Assembly (NCBI GenBank): GCA_964036195.1
Contig: OZ038450.1
Location: forward strand, 8,124,701 to 8,188,700
Reading direction: 5' to 3'
Origin: Sphaerolaimus hirsutus
Taxonomy: Eukaryota; Nematoda; Chromadorea; Monhysterida; Sphaerolaimidae
Length of the DNA: 64,000 nt
This document shows, one piece after another, positions 14,001-22,889 of the stretch; positions within the stretch are counted from its first letter, which is position 1; each line of letters starts with the position of its first letter. A program made the translations under genes and the position numbers. The notes below the pieces were generated by a model. That model was given only the letters and a program-made list of their open reading frames with translations. It was not told the DNA's origin and made no database searches.

Positions 14001-15826
14001 GTTGGGGCACGACACTATGAAGGATTTCTGTCACTGGATTGTCTCCAATAATAATAATATTGTTCACAATAATATTATTATAATACCGTATTTATTCGAA
14101 TAATTCCCTCCTTTAATAATTCAAAATAATAAAATAAATCATAAAAAGCATATTTCATGAAATTATTTGCTAGAAACGTGCTTGAAAATTTTGAAGAATA
14201 AAATAATTCCCCCTTCTATAATTCCTCCCTCGAATAATCCCCCTGTAAAAATAATGACAGGAAAAATCAATCTTGGTTGTATTTACTGTATTTTTTGTGT
14301 GTTATAAATGAGGCGTCTACTTCTAAAAGTCGACAAGTCCAAATAGGAAAATTTCGAGTTAGACCCGGGAACGTCATCTGGGGCTACTTCCGCACATTTT
14401 TTTATCATTTTCCATAAACTTTTTTGACCTCACATGCCCATATGGCAAATTGCCAAATTTGACATTTTTGGGGAAAAATGCAAAAATTTCGGGCAAGAAG
14501 TCGACAAGTCCACTTAGTTTCGGGCTAAAAGTCGACAAATCCACCCTTTGTCTTCGTGATAAGAAATGTTATAAGTCCTTCATTGACAGCTACTTCTCAA
14601 AGTCGACAAGTCCATAAATCTCCCATAAGGCAGGCGCAACGCGGGCGGGAACAAAAGTATCCTCGAGTGCAAGAAGTCGACAAGTCCATTTCCCTCCCAA
14701 AAACAGTTTTGGACTGACCGAATGGAAATTTATGGACGCCCCATTTTTCACATAAAGGTTGAGAGCGGGGGCTGAAATTTGACACTTTATTGTCAACATA
14801 TGTAACTTAATGGAAAGCATGAGAGAGCCAAATTGGACACGCACCACGGGCCTGGAATTGGGTCTGAAACTTAAAATGCGATTTACTCAAAATCACATTT
14901 TGTGGACTTGTCGACTTTTAGAATTAGACGCCTCAAATGTATTTTTACCATTTCTGTCCAACACCTCAGACCAAGGCAAACTGGAACTGCTCGGCTGTCG
15001 ACACGCGTGCATGGAAGCTCTACCGGGCGTGGACTTTATCAGCAATGACCTAAGTGTTGCCAAGGACTCGAACAGCACGGTGATCATCACGGGCGCGAAC
15101 ATGGGCGGCAAGAGCACGCTGTTGCGCTCCGTCGGCTTGTGCGTGCTCCTCGCCCAGATCGGGAGTCCTGTGCCTGTTAGCCTTCTGGGGTTTTGTTACT
15201 TTGTGGTGATGGAATGTTTTATGCGGGCTTTATACGGTATGACTTCTGAATAAGCTCAGCTTTGATGACTAGTCATAAAATCTTCTTTCAATCGCAATTA
15301 GCGTTTAAAAAAACCCAGAGAGATTTATATTTTAAAATTTCTGACAAAAAAATCTTCTACTTTTTGATATTTTCTCCAGGTTTTTCCAGAGAGATTCAAT
15401 TATATTTATTTTATGAGAAGAAATTAACAAAAAATTTCATGTAAATTTATTTATTTATTTATATCTTCTTTCTATTTTTAAGAGAGATTTAATTTAATTT
15501 TTGAGAGATTTACTGAGATTTTACTTTATTATATTTTCTGAAAAACCCTTTTCCCATTTTAGAACACTACCCAGTCGCAATCTCCTCACTACTTCATCAG
15601 CTCATTACCAGGCCTCATCAGCGACGATCTCCATTCGCGACGCGATTCACACGCGCGTGGGCGCGGCCGACTGCGAGTTGCGCGGCATGTCCACCTTCAT
15701 GGCCGAGATGGTCGACTGCGCCGTGCTGCTCGAGGGCGCCACGCAGCGGTCGCTCGTGCTCGTGGACGAGTTGGGCAGGGGAACTTCGACCTATGATGGG
15801 TTTGGTCTGGCTGCTATGATTACTGA
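2085..15826 (+). CDS. MSH2: DNA mismatch repair protein MSH2, 18 exons, 3' end missing
   Basis: MutS-family ATPase that recognises mispairs in the nucleus together with MSH6 or MSH3 (family knowledge). Exons by homology and splice phase: 2085-2213, 2557-2595, 9364-9448, 9993-10132, 10431-10556, 10794-10880, 10945-11080, 11139-11243 (acceptor could be 11154), 11416-11592, 11657-11770, 11846-11931, 12223-12414, 12614-12787, 13213-13342, 13533-13663, 13855-13996, 14970-15175, 15612-15826. Every junction keeps frame. Exon 17 carries Walker A (GANMGGKST, with A where P is usual) and exon 18 carries STFMAEM and Walker B ([12 protein letters not shown]). The first exon is the least certain because the N-terminus is poorly conserved. 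The last 200 or so residues, including FATHFHE, are not found; the intron opening at 15827 runs into the 19879 gap. Intron 2 contains a retroelement and intron 15 is an introner. Confidence 0.9.
2641..3166 (-). repeat. Inverted repeat arm, 3' end of Penelope-like element
   Basis: This is the reverse complement of 8796-9321, starting at ATTTTGTAGTGCGTAAATG and running through the 3' untranslated region into the last codons of the RT ORF. The arms look nearly identical by eye, which implies a recent origin or gene conversion. Confidence 0.85.
2731..2796 (-). ncRNA. Candidate hammerhead ribozyme in Penelope-like 3' region
   Basis: On the minus strand the core CTGATGAG (2796-2789) is followed, after helix II GACCC/GGGTC, by CGAAAC (2742-2737) and a tiny helix III, AC-AGG-GT, before the presumed cleavage site GTA. 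Penelope-like elements are known to carry minimal type I hammerheads. Helix I next to the core pairs poorly, so activity is uncertain. Confidence 0.55.
3071..4876 (-). CDS. Penelope-like reverse transcriptase
   Basis: The 601-codon ORF copies element RNA into DNA (family role). Seen in the sequence: an N-terminal block with [15 protein letters not shown] (about residues 157-171) typical of Penelope-like RTs, [19 protein letters not shown] (about 231-249), motif [11 protein letters not shown] (about 322), motif [14 protein letters not shown] (about 406), and catalytic YIDD (about 446). The catalytic core looks intact. The ORF is out of frame by one base with the endonuclease ORF at 4896-5801; the junction has a run of seven A (minus sense), so the two were probably one ORF of about 910 codons. 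The annotated start is only the first possible codon after the break. Confidence 0.85.
   Translation of the reverse strand: MKLNKFVICFTYDKPLSSILRNHNKVFKTIKPHELKNMLDSKCKCATSPFVNTQHGHIITGNLAVLNDVKLESALQLGAKYRYTVDKSIHGCKIKITEVLEKISQKLNFPITNDIISDLDVYIKKRTKNWDDNFPDTLDMAYIRHACMRLHEMYIIAPADKATSNLIVMCKRFVAEAMCKELGVTWHNENMQCKGNATYSPVTESEQEIISKHNKILNNLDIPIRNDWQSLPRLYPIPKIHKNPPKFRFISGGSKAPIKPAAIVLHRILRHFKWHMQNYCLSMSEANATCNTAYWPCEGSLEVQEFVENISKENKKVSCYSGDFSTLYPNMCHREILRCICKLADRCFFNSKKQFIVIGWQNVWYSDKKHGKCLSLDKEGVINLLKIVLSESYLVFANQLFRQISGLPMGCASAPSLACSSLMWREMEWVMNNRDKQRNLFKCFRYIDDLLICYKTDSTLNIATIVKEIYPSNLPLNRTDCNGVSTDFLDMSIDFSNMKWKLYDKRLDFNFKCISATNFRSAQAMCVKKSTFFGHWLRALRLCSDWDGFASSMAPIIKGHLQNEYPISTLFEIAVKCSSRYRDLLWKFNMKLDITTLQLIR
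4896..5801 (-). CDS. GIY-YIG endonuclease domain of Penelope-like element
   Basis: The 301-codon ORF lies directly upstream (minus sense) of the RT ORF. It shows a zinc-finger-like CGNCKYC, then the GIY-YIG core [18 protein letters not shown] (about residues 64-82) with a downstream RMGEH and EKEW. This nuclease would nick the target DNA for priming. Its position before the RT marks the permuted Naiad-type group. The ORF ends at TGA just after an A7 run; one base fewer in that run would fuse it to the RT. An in-frame TGA also lies just before the first usable start, so the true N-terminus is unclear. Confidence 0.75.
   Translation of the reverse strand: MVNDGSTICVTKGISSGAKIATRKCGNCKYCAYINVNVLCDETSMGYRYCTEQEVTVNCDTENVVYLITCSCCNIQYVGETARKLKLRMGEHVRSFSKGTLQTELVKHFRQTSHNPTFKILGVYDKNSLLTAEKEWILILNSAYPFGLNTKIQGYGSIKKGSIPKFINSPYFCRPIKRDHSDRIRSRCKRKTRWSIDEICDKILATDVEENDFTKVLLLLRQCKKQELAEMQRRIGYVHRRLCDGSTDVAMAVLGFITSKGEIDQQKPVDLRKRHYFTCSFPSATMDCIRPAKFLNSKKIL
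5802..6654 (-). other. 5' region of Penelope-like element and spacer
   Basis: Positions 5802 to about 6130 probably hold the 5' leader of the retroelement, GC-richer than its surroundings. The rest, to 6654, is AT-rich with no recognised gene. The exact 5' boundary of the element is not visible. Confidence 0.4.
6655..8322 (-). CDS. Spliced coiled-coil and RRM-like protein (L1 ORF1-like), 5' end unknown
   Basis: Four minus-strand exons join in frame with GT-AG borders: 8322-8124, 7763-7612, 7366-7178, 6906-6655 (stop 6655-6657). The first encodes a charged helix ([19 protein letters not shown]), likely a coiled coil, then [13 protein letters not shown], which resembles the first strand of the RRM of L1-type ORF1 proteins. 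Later exons give [12 protein letters not shown] and [15 protein letters not shown], matching that fold's HVVVRF and INEDLT positions, and a C-terminal basic tail with [14 protein letters not shown]. An acceptor at 8323 implies at least one upstream exon that I did not find. It lies between the two Penelope copies, so it may be an element-borne ORF1 with introns or a host gene derived from one. The function is inferred only from the fold pattern. Confidence 0.5.
8534..8613. other. Two tandem hairpins each followed by CCTATAGCG-like motif
   Basis: Hairpin one (8534-8562) pairs GTCGG with CCGAC and CACCCCC with GGGGGT. Hairpin two (8578-8604) pairs CTGG and CAGTTGC with GCAACTG and CCAG. Each is followed by CTATAGCG. 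The block looks like a structured RNA or protein-binding site upstream of the ORF1-like gene. Confidence 0.4.
8796..9321 (+). repeat. Inverted repeat arm, truncated Penelope-like copy
   Basis: A plus-strand copy of the last part of the RT ORF and its 3' untranslated region, inverted relative to 2641-3166. It starts within TTTGAAATTGCGG and ends at CACTACAAAAT, 42 bases before MSH2 exon 3. Confidence 0.85.
9166..9231 (+). ncRNA. Candidate hammerhead ribozyme, plus-strand copy
   Basis: CTGATGAG (9166-9173), helix II GACCC/GGGTC, CGAAAC (9220-9225) and a GTA cleavage triplet form the same core as at 2731-2796. Competing stems AGTAGAC/GTCTACT and GGTGG/CCACC also exist. In this orientation it would be transcribed with MSH2. 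Confidence 0.55.
9456..9982. mobile_element. Degenerate family L element in MSH2 intron 3
   Basis: It contains diverged family L text (AGCTATTT, GATAGCTGG, CCTCCGGGATAA) and ends in CCCCTG just before MSH2 exon 4. The 5' terminus is not recognisable. Confidence 0.45.
11266..11370. mobile_element. Family B1 element making up MSH2 intron 8
   Basis: Terminal inverted repeats GCACACTAGTTGACACATGT and its complement bound a 105-base element. It starts 22 bases after the splice donor and fills most of the 172-base intron. Confidence 0.7.
11959..12178. mobile_element. Family B1 element in MSH2 intron 11
   Basis: Ends GGCGGCCCGCACACTAGTTG and its complement enclose a subterminal palindrome around CACGTGTCGCAGAGSGAT. 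It begins 27 bases after the exon 11 donor and forms most of the 291-base intron. Confidence 0.7.
13664..13854 (+). mobile_element. Introner, family A copy c1, equals MSH2 intron 15
   Basis: Terminal inverted repeats (GCCAATCTCAGACCTTG at the left, GGGTTCGGGACTGC at the right) enclose a hairpin built from AAATGTCATGCAAAGTGTC units. The short repeat CCAGGTGC occurs at both edges. Splicing with GT at 13664 and AG at 13854 restores frame, and the joined residues align without a gap to other MSH2 proteins (FVHQ joined to VLELSAGY). The intron therefore is the transposon. Confidence 0.85.
13997..14969. repeat. MSH2 intron 16 with foldback element at 14310-14936
   Basis: Inverted ends GAGGCGTCTACTTCTAAAAG and its diverged complement flank repeats of AGTCGACAAGTCCA. 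At 14082-14250 there is a CCGTATTTATTCGAATAATT stretch resembling family E. No coding sequence is seen. Confidence 0.5.
15176..15611. other. MSH2 intron 17
   Basis: AT-rich intron with short runs of AGAGAGATTTAAT type. A similar AGAGATTTA text recurs at 23510-23650, so an old repeat is possible. Nothing else is recognised. Confidence 0.4.
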
Positions 15827-15923
15827 GTGCGTGATTTCGATTGAACAATTTGGCTAGGGTCGTTAAAAAATTGTGTGTGTTTTCAAACGCCTTGATTTAA
15901 CACCATCAATCTTCCGTTATAGT

Positions 15924-17527
15924 CAAGGACGTAGCCAGGGGGGTAGGGTTCAAACGATATATTGTATCGAATATCGGATATCGACCATTTTTTAATATCG
16001 AATATCGAATATCGATATCGAAAATTTTGAAAAAATATCGAATATCGAATATCGATATCGAAAATTTTGAAAAAATATCGAATATCGAATATCGATATTG
16101 AAAATTTTGAAAAAATATCGAATATCGATATCAAATATCGACCATATTTTCGATATATCGAACCTGTATAATGTCCTTAATTGAGTTATTATTTTTGTTT
16201 TGAGATATTTGTGATTAATTTGATTTGCTTATAGTATCTAAGTTGATGAGTAAAAGTAAAGTATTTAATGTTATCTTTGTTGGAGTGCTTACTCCACATT
16301 TCTTGTATTTGGTTTGGCCACATACCTACTGAACTACCTACCTCATATTTGAAGCCAGAAAATGCTGATATGCTGCTTTTTTGCAACATGCCCTTAAACA
16401 ATTGGGTTATAAGTATGAATTGTTGTATCTACCAATTTTTGTTTGTCTGATACAATTTGATTTGTCATGTTTTTTCTTCGATTTTTTCATTCTGACCATT
16501 GTAAACCTTGTTAAAATCAATTGTACTTTTCAGTAAAGAGATAATCAACCATGTTTGCAACCATATGAAAATACAACATGCTGCTCGAAATATGCCTTGC
16601 TATACCAAAAGCTAAATATCGAATATCGAAAATATCGAAATATCGATATCGAATATCGACCATTTTTTAGTATCGAATATCGATATCGAGGGTCCATATC
16701 GTATCGAATATCGATATCGAAAATTTTGAAAAACTATCGAATATCGATATCGAAAATTTTGAAAAAATATCGAATATCGAATATCGATATCGAAAATTTT
16801 GAAAAAATATCGAATATCGATATCGAAAAGTGATATCGTTTGAACCCTACAGGGGGGGGGGCGGGGGGGGGCGTCCGCCCCCCCCTTCCCGGGTCGGACA
16901 AGAAAATATACCCGAAATGGTGCTTTCGTAAAGCGATTTTGTCGCCAATTTTGCGCGCAAGCGCGCATTTCGGCGCCGCACAGTATATTTTAGTTATACC
17001 TGTGGTTTAGGACCAAAAAAGCACTGAAAATTCCCCCCCGTCGCTGTATATGTACATATGTAAAATACACACAAGTACAGCACTATTTGGCGCCAATGCC
17101 AACGCCAATGGCGCCATGGCGTCGCGCCTACGAATGGCGCTGGCGCCAAGGCGCCATTCCTTTACCACAGGGGTCAAATTTAGGGGGGGGCGCCACCCCC
17201 CCCCCCTAAAATTTAGCCCTATAGTAAAGGAATAGAGCCATGGCGCTGGCGCCATTTGTAGGCGCCAGCGCCATGGCGGTATTGACGATGGCGTTAACGT
17301 ATACTCTATAGGTACCGATTTAGACCTATATATAGGACTAAGATCATGTTGGACACTCTTATAAGGCTTTATAGGCTCCTGAAAATACACATTAAACGAT
17401 GGGGTGGGGATTTGCGCGCTTGCGCGCAAAATTTTTTGAAAGTGCCTACAAAATCGCTTTAGAAAAATGCCATTCCTGCGCCCCCCGTCCCCCGCCCCCC
17501 GCCCCCGCCCCCCTGCGTACGTCCTTG
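15924..17527. mobile_element. Family M element interrupted by a family K insertion
   Basis: Ends CAAGGACGTAGCCAGGGGGG and CCCCCCTGCGTACGTCCTTG match intact family M copies at 36881-37280, 47846-48293 and 62634-63063. The interior has GGCGCC palindromes and GCGCGCAAGCGCGC. A second element is nested at 15944-16849. The target duplication is no longer visible here. A 261-codon minus-strand ORF across it is repeat sequence. Confidence 0.65.
15944..16849. mobile_element. hAT-like element K1 with ATATCG microsatellite arms
   Basis: It begins TAGGGTTCAAACGATAT, ends ATATCGTTTGAACCCTA and has a perfect 8-bp duplication CAGGGGGG on both sides. Both arms are runs of ATATCGATATCGA, which are self-complementary. 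The central 450 bases are AT-rich and hold no transposase. Confidence 0.85.
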
Positions 17528-17679
17528 CGTTCCCGGATGGGAGTAATTTTTTTGTTGTCCGCCCATTTGGAATGCAACATCTGGTGGCATACCACGTCCT
17601 AAACTGAGGTACCTTTGCAGCACACCTATCGATTTTCAGCGCATTCCATGCATCGCTGCTTTGGGTCAGGCTTCCTACG

Positions 17680-18120
17680 CACAAATGCCTGGTACGCACA
17701 AACGCCCGGTACGCACAAAATGGTGCCCGCCACGCACATCTGCCCGGTAACTTACATGGCTGATGATCTTTGCGTACTGGACAGATGGTCACTAATGTTA
17801 TTGCACAGCTTTTTCACTTCACTGATATCTGAAAATCACTTGAAAAAGTGTGAAGTGAAAAAAAAACGGTCAAAAATAGCTATTATCCACCGTTTTTTCA
17901 CTTGACACTTTTTAAAGTGATGTTCAAATAATGTGTGAAGTGACAAAAAGTTAACTAATGTCATTGGCGCAACTTTTTTCCACTTCACTCACAAGTGTGA
18001 AGTGAAAAACACGGTCAAAATGTAATGTAATGTCATTTCGTACCGGGCAGATGTGCGTGGCGGGCACAATTTTGTGCGTACCAGGCATTTGTGCGTACAA
18101 GTGCACCGCCGCTGCTTTTT
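17680..18120. repeat. Foldback element, family D
   Basis: Outer arms repeat TACGCACAAATGCCTGGTAC and its complement, and inner arms contain CACTTCACTGATATCTGAAA. It relates to 651-1010. The text downstream (TTTTTGGTGGCTGT, TTTGCATGGAAAAAG) recurs at 47040-47120. Confidence 0.6.
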
Positions 18121-18207
18121 GGTGGCTGTTTAAAGTCCAAATTTGCATGGAAAAAGTATACGCTTTTTTGATTTTGAAAAATGTTAAAACACTACTGGAA
18201 ATCACAT

Positions 18208-19878
18208 TATATAAACACCTTCCCGGACATGTTCACCACCCATTTTTTTATTTCACTTCAGATGCAATATCTCTGGCTATGGGAGGGGTTAGGGTTCAAA
18301 CGGGATTGACTTTTCGGGATCGGGATCGGGATTCACTTTTTGAGATTTCGGGATCGGGATCGGGATTGGGGTTTCGGGATCGGGATCGGGATTGGTTTTT
18401 TGAGATTTCGGGATCGGGATCGGGATTGGCCGGGATTGGGGTCACGGGATCGGGATCGGGCATTGGGATAGGCATTTTTCCGGGATCGGATTGGGTTCTA
18501 GGGATAGAGATTTCGGCCATTTTTCTGGCATTCACAGTTGTTCATAAAGGTCTCAAAACACTGTTGGATGCCAGAAAAGTGGCATAAAATTGACGCTGGG
18601 GGTTTGCATCCACTTTTTTGCATGCAAAAACGTCATTATTTCACTTTTTATAATTTCCACTAATTTTTCCGGGATCGGGATCCCGGACTTGGAAGTTTCT
18701 CGGGATCGGGATCGGGATTTGTCAATTTTCGGGATCGGGATTGGTATTTTTGAGATTTCGGGATCGGGATCGGGATTGGGGTTTCGGGATCGGGATCGGG
18801 ACTGGTAAATCCCGGAATTTCACGGGATCCGGGATCGGGATCCCGTTTGAACCCTAGGAGGGTATAAAGCTAATATTTGGTGGGTATATATTCTTAACAC
18901 CCCACTACTCCGTATCAATGGGGGAAGGTGCGGCGACTCACTACAGGGTGGGTCGCCCTATATGCAAACATTTTTTGTGGCTTTTTCGGTGTCCCAAACA
19001 AGTTCACCACCCACTTGATTGGCTAAACTACACGGGCCATATTCCCAGCTGTGAAAGCAATAGACATCTGAAATTTGGGGGATGTCTTGCAAACAACCCC
19101 CTCTCGCAATACACCAGTGGGCGGCCGGCGACAACCCACTACAGCATGGGTCGCCGCATATAAAGTTGTTCATTTTTTAAAAACAACCCATGTCTCACAA
19201 ACACATTCGCCACCCAACTGCATTATAAAAAAATGTTGTGAGAACATACCTGATATAAAATGAGTCAAATTTGAACCCTAGTTCTGCTCATTATATTTTT
19301 TTCGGTAGGGCACCCACCCGTCCCATAAACCGCAGACAGAAAATTTCACTTTATACCAATTTTTTGTTTCACACTCAAAAGTTGGTTTACAAAGTTCACT
19401 AGGGAAGGGTCCAAGGTGAAAGTTACGTAAACAACATGACCTCTAAAATGCCTGCATAAGGAAATTTATTTGGGGTGAATGAAAAAGTGAAAATTTTGTC
19501 AAATTTTGTTTTCCTGTGATTATGTGATTATGACGTTGTTATATTCACCCCAAATGAATTTCCTTATGGAGGCATTTTAGAGGTCATGTTGTTTACGTAA
19601 CTTTGAATCTTTGAACTTTTTAAGTGTGAAACAAAAAATTGGTTTAAAGTGAAATTTTCGGTCTGCTGTTTATGGGATGGGATGGGTGCCTTACTGAAAA
19701 ATTTTACATGAGCAGAACTAGGGTTCAAATTTGACTCAATTTTATATCAGGTATGTTCACACAACATTTTCTTTATAATGCAGTTGAGTAGCAAATTTGT
19801 TTGTGGGACTTGGGTTGTTAAAAAAAAATGAACAACTTTATATGCGGCGACCCATGCTGTAGTGGGTCGTCGCCGGCC
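18208..19878. mobile_element. Large foldback element H, right end lost in gap
   Basis: Starts near ACACCTTCCCGGACATGTTC. Arms 18860-19490 and 19530-19878 are inverted copies around a centre near 19515. An intact relative at 51549-52424 begins AAACACCTTCCCGG and ends with its complement. Element K2 is nested at 18290-18856. Confidence 0.65.
18290..18856. mobile_element. hAT-like element K2 with GGGATC microsatellite core
   Basis: Ends TAGGGTTCAAACGGGAT and ATCCCGTTTGAACCCTA, flanked by GGAGGGGT and GGAGGGTA, a slightly decayed 8-bp duplication. The core is mostly CGGGATCGGGATCGGGATT. Its termini match K1 although the core is unrelated. Confidence 0.75.
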
Positions 19879-20078
19879 NNNNNNNNNNNNNNNNNNNNNN
19901 NNNNNNNNNNNNNNNNNNNNNNNNNNNNNNNNNNNNNNNNNNNNNNNNNNNNNNNNNNNNNNNNNNNNNNNNNNNNNNNNNNNNNNNNNNNNNNNNNNNN
20001 NNNNNNNNNNNNNNNNNNNNNNNNNNNNNNNNNNNNNNNNNNNNNNNNNNNNNNNNNNNNNNNNNNNNNNNNNNNNNN
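19879..20078. other. Assembly gap of 200 N
   Basis: Exactly 200 N, probably a fixed-size scaffold placeholder. The missing MSH2 3' exons may lie here, so the real distance is unknown. Confidence 0.95.
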
Positions 20079-20671
20079 TTGTTTTGAAATGTGCAGTAAA
20101 TTATTATGTCAATTAAATTTCATTTGTGTTTCATTACTAATCTGTAGTGGACACATTACCTGTGTTCAACATCAGTGTGCATGAAAAACGCCTCCTGTAT
20201 TAACCTGTATTGACCAATCCGTAGAGGCAGAATGATGAATTTGGTAGTGACAGTAGTGGCAGTAATGGCAATATGGACTAGGCTTATGATATCATGTTGG
20301 TTGGTTATGATACCAGCTAATGTTGGTTAGTGCTGGCTGCACATTGCCAACACTGGTGGCTTACACTAGCCAAAGTTTCATGATCACAACTTAAAGCAGC
20401 GTTGAGCTAGAGCACCATTTGTACATCAGTACAAAATGACCGAAATTGTAACCCCCACAGTTCCGCAGTGGGTGGAGCTAGAGGGGCGAAATTTTGGGTG
20501 AAAACTCAAAACAACCTGATATATTAACGTGTTAAAATTTTATAACCGTAGCTTACCCCTAGCGCGAATGGCGAGCACTGCCCGGGGACTTTTCAGCCCG
20601 ACCATGTACTTATAAACTTATAAATTGACTCTTGTCTTTTTGTTTTTACTTAACCCTCGCTTCCTCACCAG
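20079..20671. other. Intergenic, nothing recognised
   Basis: Start of contig C2. I searched for the remaining MSH2 exons in all frames and saw none, and no RNA gene. Confidence 0.4.
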
Positions 20672-21163
20672 CAGGGGTTTTGTAGATTTGGATCCCTGCG
20701 GGGGTTCATATATTTAGATAGTAAATCGCTCCTCCGGAGGGATAGATAGCTGAAACATTTTTTGGGGGGTTCGCGGGGGTTCAATATATAGGATTTTCCG
20801 AGGTATAGAAGGAAGAAAAGGGGGAAAATCGCTAAAAGTAGGTGAAAAAAGGCTAAAAATAAGTATATAAGCACATATATAGCCAAAATAGGCGATAATG
20901 AACACGAACTAGCGATTTTGGAGGTGAAAAACTATAAAAAAAGTACGAAAATTATCGATTTTGAGCGAAAATTGGCGAAAAATTTTCAAAAATCGCTCCA
21001 GATAGATATATAGCTGGACGATTTGGGGGGGGGGGGGTTTAGGCGATAGTAGCCAAAAAATTTGCCTCCGGGATAGATAGATAGCTGAGCGGACTCAGGA
21101 TAGATAGATAGCTGGCGGGATTTGGCGGGGGGGGGTAACCCCCCCCCCCCTATTAAACCCCTG
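20672..21163. mobile_element. hAT-like MITE, family L, complete
   Basis: Starts CAGGGGTTTT, ends AAACCCCTG, and has the perfect 8-bp duplication CTCACCAG on both sides (20664-20671, 21164-21171). The interior has poly-G/poly-C hairpin arms and GATAGATAGCT repeats. Confidence 0.88.
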
Positions 21164-21563
21164 CTCACCAGTCACTGCTCAAATTACTTTTCACGTAAAA
21201 GTTATCTTTTTACTTCCCACTTGCGGAAATGGCAACATTAATTCACATTTTAACTGCACCATAAAACGCATAATTTTTGGGACGTCATTGAAGAAATGTA
21301 TACAGGAAGTCGTGGTAAAAGTGGCACCAACTAAGCATCACACATCTTATCTGACTGTGACGGTCTACAAGACTAGAAGAAGCGGACTATGGTTTACAAT
21401 TAGAAAACACTTTGGAAAGTAAATATGAAAGTCACATTACTATCACTATGTTCCCATATTGTGCATCCTAACAGAAATACAATTGGTAACTTCTTAAGTC
21501 GATAAGTCCAAAAAATGGGTTTGGGCCAATCAGTTATTGGTTTTCTTTATAATGCTCTGGCAG
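21164..21563. other. Intergenic, nothing recognised
   Basis: AT-rich spacer between two transposon insertions. A short AAGTCGATAAGTCCA resembles the repeat at 14310-14936. Confidence 0.35.
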
Positions 21564-22470
21564 TAGTGATGGAAAAGCGCCAGAAAAAAATGGCGCCAGG
21601 CGCCAAGGGCGCCATGGCGCCATTCGGAAAGTGGGGCCCAAGCGCCAGGGGCGCCACAGAAAAAGGGCGCCAGGCGCCAAGGGCGCCATGGCGCCATTGA
21701 GAAAGTGGGCGTCAGGCGCCAGGGGGCGCCACGGAAAGAGGGCGCCAAGCGCCAAGGGCGCCATGGCGCCATTTGGAAAATAGCGCGCCAGGCGCCAAGG
21801 GCGCCAGGATAAAAAAGTGCCTACAACACAATGCGTGTGCTAAAAATGTTTATCCAGCACCATTATACGCGCATTCAGATCTTAATTCGCGTTCTCCAGG
21901 ATGTAATGACAAAAAACAAGGCTAGGAACAAAAAATTTTTGAATAAAATCCACATGACGAATTCAAACGTAATGGAAATTGTCATTTGACAACAATCCAT
22001 TCATTACAAATAGACCTTTCCAAACAATGTTTCCTAATTGCAACGATTTAAATCCATTTATTTATGATTTTGCAAGTTAGACGGTCCATCATTCTTGTCT
22101 TCTGATCCGTCAGACAGATCTGATGAACCGTTGGACGAAAGATTTCCACCCACTCACACCACTCCGTCAATTTTTCTGGCAAATTTAGATCATCCACGGA
22201 TGCGGCTTTCTTTGTTTTTCGTTTACACAGCACTCACCATGAAACCTTGCTGGCGCCTTTTTGGCGCCCTTCTAAAGCAGGGCGCCAGGCGCCAAGGGCG
22301 CCACGGAAAAAGGGCGCCAAGCGCCAAGGGCGCCATGGCGCCTTTCAGAATGTGGGCGCCAGGCGCCAAGGGCGCCACAGAAAAAGGGCGCCAAGCGCCA
22401 ATGGCGCCATGGCGCGGCGCCCTTTGGCGCCCTCAAATGGCGCCAGCGCCATGGCGCCATTCCATCACTA
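21564..22470. mobile_element. hAT-like element Q with GGCGCC palindrome arms
   Basis: Starts TAGTGATGGAA, ends TTCCATCACTA, with a perfect 8-bp duplication TCTGGCAG on both sides. Each arm is dense in GGCGCCAAGGGCGCCATGGC type palindromes, and about 400 unique bases lie in the middle without a transposase. Confidence 0.88.
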
Positions 22471-22889
22471 TCTGGCAGTAATGCTAACTGAAAATGAAAG
22501 TTACAAACATTGAAAATAAATTCGTAAAATTAACTGCTTCTGCTCTCAACATATGGGATTCTAGCACTTATCAACTTCTTGTCAGTGAATAAATCTTTTT
22601 TCCTTATCGACTTTTGGAAGTCAGTGTCCACGATGGCCCTTTTGATATTCTTTCCCGATTTAGAGTGGACTTTGTCATTTCTAGCCCGATCGATGCTTTT
22701 GTAAATTTATAAAACTGCAAGACTTTGAAAAGGGGGCAAGTGACATTTTGGAAAATAATGAAAAATGGGACAAACTCAGGATGCCATCTCGAGGCTTAAA
22801 AAAACCCCCAATTTTTTGAATATTCGACCCATCCAATTTCTTCGGTAGATCGTGTCTTTTCTCTCCATTCCACCTTCCAAACACGCCAA

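Noticed and set aside
17007-17792. A 261-codon minus-strand ORF
   Set aside because: It runs across family M sequence, GGCGCC palindromes and poly-C; the translation is low-complexity and matches no family.
19828-20184. ORFs spanning the N runs
   Set aside because: Their length is produced by undetermined bases.
22048-22233. A minus-strand ORF inside element Q as a transposase remnant
   Set aside because: It is short, with no hAT or other transposase motif.
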